From positions 1-59,173 of the forward strand of contig JAAVZX010000015.1 of assembly GCA_022791875.1 (NCBI GenBank): 59,173 nucleotides of DNA, written 5' to 3'. The position numbers and the translations under genes were made by a program. The notes under the pieces were generated by a model. The model saw only the letters and a list, made by a program, of their open reading frames with translations, did not search any database and had not been told where the DNA came from. This DNA is from Oscillibacter sp. GTDB taxonomy: Bacteria > Bacillota > Clostridia > Oscillospirales > Oscillospiraceae. Shown here piece by piece: positions 16,063 to 24,370 of the stretch. The first letter of the stretch is position 1. Each line of letters starts with the position of its first letter.

Positions 16063-16668
16063 ATGAAACGGAAGCTGCTGACCGCGCTGCTGGCGCTGGC
16101 CCTGCTGGCGTCGGCCTACACCGCATACGCCTGCCTGGCCACGCGGGGGATGCGGGTCTACCTGATGGGCACGGGGCTGGGGGCCGTTCTCGCCGGAAGC
16201 TGGCAGTTCACGCTGCTGGCGGCGGTGATCCTCTGGCTTCCATGCCTGGCGCTGGCCGTCGGGAAAGTCCGCGGACTGCGGAAGAAAAAAGCGGTATCGT
16301 CCACCGCGGAGACACAGGAAACCGGGGAGGCGTTGGAGCCCACGGAGCTGATCGAGCCCCGGGGCGGCGCTTCGGATGAGACGGAGCTTTTGGAGGAAAC
16401 GGAACTCCTGGAGGCCACGGAAGCCACGGAGTCCCCGGACCTGCTGATCGAACCCCGCAAGCCTCTGGATCAGGCCGAAACCGAGATCGTACTGGAGCTG
16501 GAGCCCACGGAACCCCTCTCCCTCATCAAGCCGGAGGAATCCCCCGCCGAGGAAGCGGAAACAGAATCCCCCGCCCCGAAAACGCCCCCTCTGGTCTGCC
16601 CCAACTGCGGGCACCCCGTTGCCGGGAAACGGTTCTGCGCCAAGTGCGGAACCCGCGTGGGCGAGTAA
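16063..16668 (+). CDS. Membrane protein with acidic linker and C-terminal zinc ribbon
   Basis: The start is ATG 16063, preceded by AAAGGAGAGG; a longer frame from 16003 runs through the hairpin and is unlikely. The 201-residue product has two membrane segments (LLTALLALALLASAYTAYA; FTLLAAVILWLPCLALAVG), then a Glu/Thr-rich cytoplasmic linker with repeated TELLEETELLEATEATE-type units, and a single CPNCGHPVAGKRFCAKCG ribbon at the end. The Thr/Glu-rich linker would be a plausible substrate for the neighbouring Ser/Thr kinase and could be read by FHA domains. That link is inference. Confidence 0.7.
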   Translation: MKRKLLTALLALALLASAYTAYACLATRGMRVYLMGTGLGAVLAGSWQFTLLAAVILWLPCLALAVGKVRGLRKKKAVSSTAETQETGEALEPTELIEPRGGASDETELLEETELLEATEATESPDLLIEPRKPLDQAETEIVLELEPTEPLSLIKPEESPAEEAETESPAPKTPPLVCPNCGHPVAGKRFCAKCGTRVGE

Positions 16669-16680
16669 GGAGGAGAGGCC

Positions 16681-19461
16681 ATGATCGCGGCTGTGACTGC
16701 GGCGGGAGCCGCCGCGCTTTTGTGCGGGCTGGCGGTGCTGCTGCTTCGGAAAAAGAAAATCTCCAAGACCTGGGGGGCCTCCCTGCTGGCCTGCGCCCTG
16801 ATTCTGGGCTGCGTGGGCGGAACGGGGATCGCCCGGCAGCTCCGGACTCGGACGGAGGAATACAGCTATATCTACCTGGCCCTGCGCTACCTGGAGCAGG
16901 GCCAGACGGACCCCGCCGCCCTGTACCTGAAACGGGCGGCGAACCGGAGCGGCTATCAGCTCACCGCGGCCCAGACCCTTCTGGAGCAGGTGCGGGGCAA
17001 CGGCACAGTAGCCCGCCTGCGGCTGGACGTGCTGAAAAACATGGACGGCGGCGAGGCCCGGGACAGCGCCGTGACCCGCCTGCAAACCTGGGAGCAGATG
17101 GAGGACGGCCTGCAAAACGTGACGGCGGCCCTCCGCGCCCAGCTGCCCCTCTCCGAGGGGAAGCGGCTGGCCCTGGATCAGACCTTCGCTATGGAGACGG
17201 GAAGCTGGTCCGGCGGCGCGGAGCCGGACCCCGGCGACGCCCTCCTGCTGCAAATCAACCAATCCCTCCAGTATCAGAGCTGGTCCGGCGCCCTCAGCGC
17301 GGCGGTCCAGCTGGTGGAGGAAAACCCGTCGGCGTCCAACCGCCTTTTGCTGGCGGAGGTCATCGCGGACACCACCTACAGCGGCCAGACCATGCAGACC
17401 TACCAGTTCCAGACCGGCGGCGAGCCGCCCAAGACGGACACCCAGGCCAGGGAATCCGAAAAGCTGATGGAGCGCTACGAGCGCATGGCGGACGACCTGG
17501 CGGTCCTGGAACAGGAGCTTCTAATCGCCGATGAATCGAAGAAGGACGCCCTGGCGGACGAGTGCGCGAAGCTGTCTGAGGAAGCGGAGGAAGTGCGCCT
17601 CCAGGCCCGGAACATCTTCGCCCTCCGGGCCCTGAACTCCATCGCGGACATCCGCTCCCTGGAGGCCCAGGTGGTGCGGGCGAAGCTGTACTTCGCCATG
17701 CGCAGCACCCAGGAGGCCGTGGACCTGCTCCGCCGCGCGGCGGACTCCGTCCAGGCCCTTCTGTCGGGGAACCAGCCCCTTGTGAACGGCCTGCGCCTGG
17801 TGAAGCAGGTCTACCAGACCGAGGGCGTCACCGGCGTGGAGACGCCGGAGTTCCGGGAGGAAATGCAGATTCTTTTGGGCAGCGTCCACCCCGAGCTGAT
17901 CCAGCTCAGCCTCACCCCCCTGGCCTCCGGCTTCACGGACCGCATCATCAGCGACCAGAAGGAGTACGGCGCGGGCCTCTACGTGGTGGGCCTGGACGCC
18001 AGTGCCTACCCGAAGATCCGGGTCCGCCTGGGCGGGCAGGCGGAGGATATTGAGGCGGTGATCAGCAAGGAGCGCGTCGCCGTCACCGACACCCGGACCA
18101 CTGTGGACAGCTACGAGGTGGAGTACACCGAGGCGGAGTCCGGCCTGAACAGTATCTGCTTTGTGGTAGACACCAGCGGCAGCATGGGCGGCGCGCCCAT
18201 CGAGGACGCCCGGGAGGCATTGAACCAGTTCCTGAGCCAGGTTTCCGGAACCACGGAGCTGGCCCTGGTGGAATTCTCCTCCTCCGCCAGCACCCTGGTG
18301 GACCTGACCCCCAGCGCCAGCAGCATGAAGACGGCGGTGAACGCCCTGGGCAGCGGCGGCGGCACGGACATTACCGCAGGCATCGCGGAATCGACCGCCG
18401 TCCTCCGGAACGCCAAGGGCGCCCGCACCATGATTCTCATGACCGACGGCCAGAGCGATCTGGACCTGGACGTAGTGCAGGAGGCGGCAGACCAGGGCAT
18501 CACGATCTTCACCATCGGTTTCGGCGGCGCGGAGGACGAGCTGCTGCAAACCATCGCGGACATGACCGGAGGCCAGTACATCCGCGCCGATTCCTCCACG
18601 GAGCTGATCAACGTCTACAGCAGCCTCCAAGGCATCGTCGGGAACACCGTGACCGTCACCTACACCGTGGAGAACACGGAGGAGGAGACCCGCTACTTCT
18701 TCCTCATCAACGAGGACCGGAACCGCAGCGTGCGCCGGGAATACACCATAGAAGCCGAGGAAGAAATCGAAGAGGAACCGGCGGTAGCCCTCACCAGCGG
18801 CCCCGTTTTCCAGACCCGCGACTACCTGGACCGCCTGCTCCAGCAGACGGAGGAAAATCCCACATTCCGCGCCTCCTACAACGGCTCCGGTCTCGACACA
18901 GTCACCGCGGCCTACGCGGGAGACGCCCCCTGCCACATCGCAAACCAAAACCAAAGCTACTTGCAGCTCGACGTCCCCGCGTCCCTCCCCGACGGAATCT
19001 ACGAAATCCGCCTCACCGCCCAGGACGGCAGGATCTACGCCTTCCCGGAGATGCTCGCCGTCGGAAGCCGCGTAAACGCCCGCAATTTCCGCGCCGGAAG
19101 CCTCCAGCTCACCGCAGGCCAGGCCCTGTGGCTGGACACGGACGGCCTGATTCTGGGCGGCGGCGTCCGCCTGAGCGAGGCCCTCGTCGCGGAGGACGAC
19201 GTGAACACCCTGAGCCTCCGCCTGGACGGCCTGCTGAAATTCGCCCCCGGCATTCTGCCCGGTATGCCCGAAGACACCATGCCCGATCCGCTGGATCTCG
19301 GCGACGCCGGAACGGCCCAGGGCCGCGGCGTCCTCCGCATCGACCGGGACGACAGAGCCTATGCCGGCTACGTGAACCCCGTAGTTCTGGAGGGCCCGTT
19401 CCAGCTGGACTACGCTGTGGATCAGAGCCAGATTGCCGCCGTAGAGGAGGGACTGCCATGA
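16681..19461 (+). CDS. Membrane-anchored von Willebrand factor A protein with helical repeat region
   Basis: This 926-residue protein has two N-terminal membrane segments around RKKK, then a long helical and TPR-like region (about 60-430), then a VWA domain (about 480-650). The VWA domain has a complete MIDAS: DTSGSMGG, the threonine in GGGTDI, and MTDGQSD. A beta-rich C-terminal part follows. VWA domains bind protein ligands through a metal ion, so this is a likely scaffold or adhesion component outside the membrane. It overlaps the next gene by ATGA at 19458-19461, so the two are translationally coupled. The operon context ties it to the T7SS-like locus downstream. Confidence 0.8.
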   Translation: MIAAVTAAGAAALLCGLAVLLLRKKKISKTWGASLLACALILGCVGGTGIARQLRTRTEEYSYIYLALRYLEQGQTDPAALYLKRAANRSGYQLTAAQTLLEQVRGNGTVARLRLDVLKNMDGGEARDSAVTRLQTWEQMEDGLQNVTAALRAQLPLSEGKRLALDQTFAMETGSWSGGAEPDPGDALLLQINQSLQYQSWSGALSAAVQLVEENPSASNRLLLAEVIADTTYSGQTMQTYQFQTGGEPPKTDTQARESEKLMERYERMADDLAVLEQELLIADESKKDALADECAKLSEEAEEVRLQARNIFALRALNSIADIRSLEAQVVRAKLYFAMRSTQEAVDLLRRAADSVQALLSGNQPLVNGLRLVKQVYQTEGVTGVETPEFREEMQILLGSVHPELIQLSLTPLASGFTDRIISDQKEYGAGLYVVGLDASAYPKIRVRLGGQAEDIEAVISKERVAVTDTRTTVDSYEVEYTEAESGLNSICFVVDTSGSMGGAPIEDAREALNQFLSQVSGTTELALVEFSSSASTLVDLTPSASSMKTAVNALGSGGGTDITAGIAESTAVLRNAKGARTMILMTDGQSDLDLDVVQEAADQGITIFTIGFGGAEDELLQTIADMTGGQYIRADSSTELINVYSSLQGIVGNTVTVTYTVENTEEETRYFFLINEDRNRSVRREYTIEAEEEIEEEPAVALTSGPVFQTRDYLDRLLQQTEENPTFRASYNGSGLDTVTAAYAGDAPCHIANQNQSYLQLDVPASLPDGIYEIRLTAQDGRIYAFPEMLAVGSRVNARNFRAGSLQLTAGQALWLDTDGLILGGGVRLSEALVAEDDVNTLSLRLDGLLKFAPGILPGMPEDTMPDPLDLGDAGTAQGRGVLRIDRDDRAYAGYVNPVVLEGPFQLDYAVDQSQIAAVEEGLP

Positions 19462-20789
19462 ACATCCGCGTGAAAAAACTGCCCATCGTCCTGCCCCTCC
19501 TGCTGGTAGCCGCCCTTCTCGTCTCAGCGGCGGTCATGTCCCGCATGGGCCGTACCAGCGCCGCCGCCCACACCGACCTGGGGCAGAAGTACCTGAACGA
19601 CATGAACTACACCGGAGCCGTAGCGGAATTCCTGCAAAGCATCTCCCTGGACCCCACCGCCCAGGAGGCCCGCCTGGGCCTGGCCCAGGCTTACATCGCC
19701 TCCGGCAGTCCGGAGATGGTGTCCGGGATTCTGGAACCCCTGACGGAGGCCGGGACCCCGGAGGCGTACCGCCTTCTGATTGAGAGCCAGCGGGCCGCGG
19801 ACCCCGTTCAGGCGCTGATCACCGCCCAGAAGCTGGTAGAGCGCACCGACAGCGACGAGGACTACGCCCTCCGCGACGCCTTACTGAGTGAAGCCCTGGC
19901 AAGGCCCCACTCCTACGCCCAGGGCTACGACCAGCAGCTTGCCCTCAGCGGCGGCGAAGTCCGCTCCTCGGGCAGCAACACCCTGGGCCAGCTGGGCACC
20001 GGCCAGTCCATCGGGACGGATCAGATTCAGCCCGCCCTGCAATCCGCCCAGTTCCCCGGCACGCCCCAGCGCGTCTACTGCGCAGGCCGCACCAGCTATG
20101 TCATAGACAGCGGCCACAACCTCTGGGCCGCAGGCGAAAACCGCTGGGGCCAGCTGGGCGTAAGCTACGTGACAACCCTCCCCCAGGAGGGCTGGACCCA
20201 AATTCTGGACACCGGCGACGCCGCCGCGGCCGCCGGTTCCGTAGGAACCCTGTATGTCCTGAAAACCGACGGAAGCCTCTGGTACGCCGGCCAGGGCGGC
20301 GTCATGGATCTCCGCCGAATCAACGGCCTGGGCCCCGTAGCCGCCATCGACTCCAACAACTGGCAGACCGCCATCTTAACCGCCCAAGGCGCCCTCTACC
20401 TCAGCGACGAAGACGACCCCCTCCACTGGACCCGGATAGCAAGGGACGTAAAGCACTTCTGCTTCTCAGACACAGAACTGCTCTGGGTAACCACCGAAAA
20501 CCAGATCTGCTCCCAATACGGCCTCCCCCAGCTCCCCGACACCTGGCTCTGGGACGGCCAGGGCGTAACCCCCGACTTCACCATAACGGCCATAGCCGCC
20601 GCCCCCGACGCCCTCCTCCTCCGCGACGCCTCCAACACCCTCCACCGCATCCACAACGGCACCCACCAAACCACCGAAAACCTCCCCACAACCTCCATCT
20701 ACACCACCAACGGCACCGTCATCCTCGAACTCCCCAACGGCACCGCCCAACGCTGGGACCTCACACGGCAAACGCCCGAAAACCTGTGA
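19458..20789 (+). CDS. Membrane-anchored TPR plus RCC1-like repeat protein
   Basis: The start is the ATG that overlaps the VWA stop (ATGA); the longer frame from 19128 is an artefact of overlap. The 443-residue product has an N-terminal anchor (LPIVLPLLLVAALLVSAAV), a TPR-like region (LGQKYLNDMNYTGAVAEFLQ, about 40-140), and RCC1-type beta-propeller repeats with GSNTLGQLGTG and AAGENRWGQLG (about 160-360). RCC1-like repeats in bacteria are mostly surface protein-binding modules. Codon third positions become very C-rich toward the 3' end. The gene closes the operon, converging on the lipase gene. Confidence 0.75.
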   Translation: MNIRVKKLPIVLPLLLVAALLVSAAVMSRMGRTSAAAHTDLGQKYLNDMNYTGAVAEFLQSISLDPTAQEARLGLAQAYIASGSPEMVSGILEPLTEAGTPEAYRLLIESQRAADPVQALITAQKLVERTDSDEDYALRDALLSEALARPHSYAQGYDQQLALSGGEVRSSGSNTLGQLGTGQSIGTDQIQPALQSAQFPGTPQRVYCAGRTSYVIDSGHNLWAAGENRWGQLGVSYVTTLPQEGWTQILDTGDAAAAAGSVGTLYVLKTDGSLWYAGQGGVMDLRRINGLGPVAAIDSNNWQTAILTAQGALYLSDEDDPLHWTRIARDVKHFCFSDTELLWVTTENQICSQYGLPQLPDTWLWDGQGVTPDFTITAIAAAPDALLLRDASNTLHRIHNGTHQTTENLPTTSIYTTNGTVILELPNGTAQRWDLTRQTPENL

Positions 20790-20812
20790 GTGCCTGCCTA
20801 CGGGGGACGGGG

Positions 20813-20889
20813 GGCCTCCGGCGGCCAAAGGGCTTTGCCCTCTGGACTCCCACCAGGGAGGCGTGCGCCTCCCTGGACCCTGGCAGATC
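20813..20889 (+). repeat. Dispersed double-hairpin repeat, copy A
   Basis: About 76 bp running from CCTCCGGCGGCC to CAGATC, made of two adjacent palindromes: CCAAAGGGCTTTGCCCTCTGG (one mismatch) and a CCAGGGAGGC...GCCTCCCTGG hairpin. Further copies are at 24225-24299, 26614-26692 and 51450-51524. It lies at an operon end, like REP/BIME-type elements. Confidence 0.8.
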
Positions 20890-20960
20890 GGTCCTTTTAT
20901 GATGGACTCTGCTGGGTGGCAGGTTTTATCACTTTTCCGACCCCTGGTGCAGGAAAATTG

Positions 20961-21008
20961 AAAGCCGTCAGTACCGCAATTGATGTGCGGATACTGACGG
21001 CTTTTTTG
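20961..21008. terminator. Bidirectional terminator between the two convergent operons
   Basis: AAGCCGTCAGTA (20962-20973) pairs with TACTGACGGCTT (20992-21003), with an inner CCGCA/TGCGG extension, and is followed by TTTTTT on the plus strand and flanked by AAA for the minus strand. It separates the kinase operon from the T7SS lipase gene. Confidence 0.85.
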
Positions 21009-21011
21009 TTC

Positions 21012-22355
21012 TTATCGCAGGGCGTTGAAGAGTTGGGCGGCTCTGCTGTCGCTTCTGGTGCAGTATTGTACGCAGCTGCGGACGGCCTTTCCCAGGGCGG
21101 ACGCCTTTGTGCCCAGCCGGGAAATGCTGCTGCTGATAATTTTCAGCTTCGAGCGGTACAGGAACCCCACGGCGGAATTATAGCGCAAACTGTTCGTGAC
21201 CCGCTGAACCTCGTCGCTGACCCGCTGGAGCTTCCGCCCCACGTCTTCCATCCCATCTGCCACAGAATTGGCATAGCCAATATTGATCTCAAACTCACCC
21301 GTGAGCGTCGGCCCGAAGATGTTCCGGAACCAGTTCGTGATCTGCTGCTTCAGGTTTTTCAGCGTTTCCCTGACGGATGTCACAATGTGCTCCGCCTCGT
21401 TCTTCATCCCTTGCAGAATGGCATTCCCGTTTTGAACCACCGCCTGGAACAGCGCCAACTGCGGACAGAGAATGTACAGCAGCGAGAAGTCCGAAAGCTC
21501 CAGCCCCTTGGAAAAGGGATCGGTCAGGCAGGAGAGAATATCCCGATCCCCCTGCCGTATCATGCCGTCGTCTCCGAACTCGATGTTCCGCGTGTGGTGC
21601 CGCACGAGGTAGCCGCCAAAAAAGCCTGAATCCTCGTCGTTGTGTGCGGCAATGGTCTGGTAGTTGGTGCCGGGGAGGGGGAGAAGGAGGGTCCCTACCA
21701 GGCTGTATTGATAGTGGTCGATGTACTGGGAGCGGGCGCGGATGTCCGCGCTGTGGGCGGTGATGTACTCGTCGGAGAAGCCGGGGCCGTCGTAGCTGAC
21801 ACAGCGGCGGATGGGCATTCCGTCCGGGGCCGTAATGGTGGCATGTTCAGACAGGTTCCCGCCCAGGGAGTGGCCCGTGAAGCTGAAACCGTTGTAGTCA
21901 TCCCCGAACTGATCGTAGATTTTCTGGGTAAATTCCGCTGCCCGCTGCTGCTGGCGGGTTCCGGTGCTGTTCAGGAGGCCCAGATCCGCCTCTACCCAGT
22001 CGTGAAGTCCCTGCCCCGCGTCCCAGCTCTCGGAGCCCCGCATTCCCACGATGGCGTCCCCGTCCCGGGTGTCGATCAGACAGCCGTAGAAGCCGGAGCG
22101 GGCGTTGTCGTCGGCCACATCCTTGATGATCCAGCGGTTGCAGTCCTGTAGGTTGTTCTCCTTGATCTGGGACTGGATATACTGAGCGGTTTCCAGCTGG
22201 CCCTTTTCACGTTCAGACAAGTTCGTCCTGTTCCCGTAGCTGGCAATGGTGCTGTCCACCAGTTCCCCGACGCTCATGCCCTTGTCCCCGTCCAGGTAGG
22301 CCACCTGGGTGGCGATCATCATTCTGATATCGGAATCAGACGCCAGGTATCCCAT
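21012..22355 (-). CDS. Lipase-domain protein with C-terminal helical domain, candidate T7SS effector
   Basis: This 447-residue protein has an alpha/beta-hydrolase lipase domain in its N-terminal half. It shows the nucleophile elbow GHSLGGN (Ser163), a GMRGSES strand upstream that may supply the oxyanion hole, and a later AHNDEDS that may carry catalytic residues, as in Mbeg1/DUF2974-like lipases. No signal peptide is present. The C-terminal 150 residues are predicted helical (GEFEINIGYANSVADGMEDV onward), the size and character of a WXG/LXG-like targeting domain. That enzyme-first, helical-targeting-last order matches the S. aureus T7SS lipase TslA. The gene starts directly after the stop of a lipoprotein gene, with GGAGGTG upstream, and follows three WXG genes. 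A role as antibacterial or host-directed phospholipase is inferred. Confidence 0.75.
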   Translation of the reverse strand: MGYLASDSDIRMMIATQVAYLDGDKGMSVGELVDSTIASYGNRTNLSEREKGQLETAQYIQSQIKENNLQDCNRWIIKDVADDNARSGFYGCLIDTRDGDAIVGMRGSESWDAGQGLHDWVEADLGLLNSTGTRQQQRAAEFTQKIYDQFGDDYNGFSFTGHSLGGNLSEHATITAPDGMPIRRCVSYDGPGFSDEYITAHSADIRARSQYIDHYQYSLVGTLLLPLPGTNYQTIAAHNDEDSGFFGGYLVRHHTRNIEFGDDGMIRQGDRDILSCLTDPFSKGLELSDFSLLYILCPQLALFQAVVQNGNAILQGMKNEAEHIVTSVRETLKNLKQQITNWFRNIFGPTLTGEFEINIGYANSVADGMEDVGRKLQRVSDEVQRVTNSLRYNSAVGFLYRSKLKIISSSISRLGTKASALGKAVRSCVQYCTRSDSRAAQLFNALR

Positions 22356-23108
22356 TTACAGCACCTCCTTTACCGCGGCGCAGAACGCCTCGCCGCTCAT
22401 TCCGATCACGCTCTTTTCGTAGGGGATCTCGAGGGAGAAGTAGTCCTTGGTCAGCTGGGAGAAGTCAAAATCCGGGCTGTCATGTTCCTCAAAGAAAGCC
22501 TGCACGGCCTCCATCTGCTCATCGTTCACGATCATCAGCTCCGCCCAGCCGTTCAGCCCGTCCATGCCCTCCATCAGCTTCGTCATGGCCTCATAAAACG
22601 CCTCCGGCTTCTTCTCCTCCGGCACCACAAACAGGTACACCCGGAACTTGTTGTAAGCGTTCAGGGCGAGGTAGTCCGCGATGCTGATGGCCGGGTCCTC
22701 GCTGTAGGGCTGGGGGCCCACGGCGTGGGTGAAGAGGTAGTAGTAGCCCGGCAGGGCGTCCAGGTTTTCCGCGGCCTTCTGGGCGATGGCGGCGCAGACC
22801 CGGCGCTCCACGTAGGTGTCGGAGATTTGATCGTCCTCCGTGTCGATGGCGGCGTTGAACAGAATCTGAGGGTCCCCGGCGGGGTACGCCTGGACCTCAT
22901 AATACAGGTCCCCGAAGCGCTGGGGGTAGACCTGGGTAATTTCAAACTCCTGATGGTATTTCGCGCTGAGGGCGGCGGAGGCGCGGGCCTCCCGGTCCTC
23001 CGGCTTCGTGCCGCAGGCCGCCAGTACCGACGCTGTGATAATGGCCATAATAATAATCCTCACAATCTTCTTGAACTGAAGGAAGCCTGTTTCTCTCCGG
23101 CGTTTCAT
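22356..23108 (-). CDS. Lipoprotein, candidate immunity protein for the lipase
   Basis: The true start is ATG 23108 (GGAGG upstream); the longer frame overlaps a WXG gene. The 250-residue product has a lipoprotein signal (RIIIMAIITASVLAAC, lipid-modified Cys32) and a soluble domain of no recognised family containing YYYLFTHAVGPQPYSEDP and FRVYLFVVPEEKK. It would be anchored outside the membrane. It sits between three WXG-type genes and the lipase gene, with no gap to the lipase. In S. aureus the T7SS lipase TslA is neutralised by adjacent lipoproteins, so immunity is the favoured guess. Confidence 0.7.
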   Translation of the reverse strand: MKRRRETGFLQFKKIVRIIIMAIITASVLAACGTKPEDREARASAALSAKYHQEFEITQVYPQRFGDLYYEVQAYPAGDPQILFNAAIDTEDDQISDTYVERRVCAAIAQKAAENLDALPGYYYLFTHAVGPQPYSEDPAISIADYLALNAYNKFRVYLFVVPEEKKPEAFYEAMTKLMEGMDGLNGWAELMIVNDEQMEAVQAFFEEHDSPDFDFSQLTKDYFSLEIPYEKSVIGMSGEAFCAAVKEVL

Positions 23109-23124
23109 GGCGCGGCCTCCGGGC

Positions 23125-23418
23125 TTAAAAGCCGAAAATCGTATGCGCCGCCTGTTCCAGCATCCGGTAGCGCTCCGCCGCCGCCCGCAGGGACCGTGCC
23201 ATTTTCTCCAGATCCTTCGCCTGGGACAGGGTCTTCTGGGACAGGGTCCGCGCCCGCTTCTGGTACTGCTGGGCGGGGGTGCCCCGCCAGCTCCGGCCGA
23301 TGCCGGACTGGAGGTCCTGGAGGTCCCGGGAGGCAATGCTCCGCAGTTCCCGTGCCAGGCCGTCCAGCTCATTGGCCTTTCTCAGCGTGTCCCGATAGTC
23401 AATCTCTATAAATGCCAT
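23125..23418 (-). CDS. WXG100-family small protein (SWRG)
   Basis: A 97-residue all-helical protein with the hairpin-turn motif GRSWRGTPAQQY near the middle, which fits WXG. N- and C-terminal helices are rich in Leu, Arg and Ala. The start at 23418 follows GGGGAGG. It is one of three consecutive WXG-type genes immediately upstream of the lipoprotein and lipase. In T7SS lipase and LXG-toxin loci, such small partners bind the toxin's helical targeting domain. It is likely cytoplasmic until co-secreted. Confidence 0.75.
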   Translation of the reverse strand: MAFIEIDYRDTLRKANELDGLARELRSIASRDLQDLQSGIGRSWRGTPAQQYQKRARTLSQKTLSQAKDLEKMARSLRAAAERYRMLEQAAHTIFGF

Positions 23419-23447
23419 ATGCAGCCTCCCCGTTTTCTCCGTCCCCG

Positions 23448-23762
23448 TCAGTCGATCCAGTCTGAGGACAGGGCCATATTGTTATTGGTGATCTGCCGCT
23501 CCGTCTGCTCGTAGACCCCGGCGATTTCACGCAGGTCCGTCACGTTCTCCTGGAAGCGCCGGAGGGCGGTGCGGACGGTCTCATCCTTACTCCGGTATGC
23601 GGCGATATATGCGGAGACGCCGTCGCCGTCCCAGTAGCCGCGGCCCTTGCCGACCCGCTGCTGGATGGCGGAGAAGACCCGCTCCAGGCGCTGAATTTTC
23701 GCCTCCACGTCGCTGGCGGCGGTCCGAAGCCGTTCCGGCGTCACTTTAATTTCGATTGCCAT
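23448..23762 (-). CDS. WXG100-family small protein (YWDG)
   Basis: A 104-residue helical hairpin with GRGYWDGDGVSAY at the turn and the C-terminal tail MALSSDWID. A similar SSDYI-type tail occurs on the WXG proteins at 26723 and 27811 and may serve as a secretion signal or partner contact. The start MAIEIKVTPERL at 23762 follows AAAGGAG. It is the middle gene of the three-WXG set preceding the lipoprotein and lipase. Confidence 0.8.
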   Translation of the reverse strand: MAIEIKVTPERLRTAASDVEAKIQRLERVFSAIQQRVGKGRGYWDGDGVSAYIAAYRSKDETVRTALRRFQENVTDLREIAGVYEQTERQITNNNMALSSDWID

Positions 23763-23782
23763 ACCCGTCTCCTTTCCCGGAC

Positions 23783-24085
23783 TCAGATCCGCACCTTGTC
23801 GATGCAGTCATAGCATTTTCTCTCGCAGTCCCCGTACTCCTTCTCGGACTCAGAGAGGGCCTTCATGAACTCCCGGAGCCAGTCATACATATCCAGCATA
23901 TTAAGGATATCGGACTCCACCTGCTGCTGGAACGCGATCCAGGCCGGCCCCTCCCAGCAGGTCCCCAGGTCCCGCATGGCGTCATCCAGCTCCCGGACGA
24001 ACTGGGGAATTTTCTCGATATCGGCATGAAGCTGATCCCCGTCATTCTTCATCCTGGGCACCGAAACCTTCACAAAATTACTCAT
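23783..24085 (-). CDS. WXG100-family small protein (CWEG)
   Basis: Start ATG 24085 (MSNFVKVSVPRMKND) is chosen because GGAAGGAG lies just upstream; a longer frame from 24112 has no site. The 100-residue product has GTCWEGPAWIAFQQQ at the turn and a Cys-containing C-terminus (YGDCERKCYDCIDKVRI) that is unusual in the family. It heads the lipase module and has its own possible extended -10 promoter upstream. Confidence 0.75.
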   Translation of the reverse strand: MSNFVKVSVPRMKNDGDQLHADIEKIPQFVRELDDAMRDLGTCWEGPAWIAFQQQVESDILNMLDMYDWLREFMKALSESEKEYGDCERKCYDCIDKVRI

Positions 24086-24137
24086 ACGATCTCCTTCCCG
24101 GCAGCACCACACCCCGCCGCCGTTTCATCATAGATTC

Positions 24138-24143
24138 AGTATA
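24138..24143 (-). promoter_or_regulatory. Possible extended -10 promoter for the lipase module
   Basis: The minus strand reads GGTGGTATACTGAATC, giving TG-n-TATACT-like spacing about 50 nt upstream of the first WXG start at 24085. No convincing -35 is seen. If real, it would let the lipase module be expressed apart from the main T7SS transcript. Confidence 0.35.
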
Positions 24144-24224
24144 CCACCGCCCCCCGTCCCCAACGCAAAATCCGACGAACAGCGCACTTAGCCCGACGAA
24201 CGGCCAGCCCCACAAGAACACCCT

Positions 24225-24299
24225 GATCTGCCAGGGTCCAGGGAGGCGCCTGCCTCCCTGGTGGGAGTCCAGAGGGCAAAGCCCTCTGGCCGCCGGAGG
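24225..24299 (-). repeat. Dispersed double-hairpin repeat, copy B
   Basis: An inverted-orientation copy of the 20813-20889 element (GATCTG to CCGCCGGAGG), with both palindromes intact. It lies between the PP2C gene and the lipase module, in a 285-bp gap that otherwise contains only short GC-rich runs. Confidence 0.8.
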
Positions 24300-24370
24300 C
24301 CCCCCGTCCCCCGTCCCCCGCGGGGCGTAGACCGCCTGAGCCCGCGTGGTTGGGAGCTCAGGCGGTGGGC

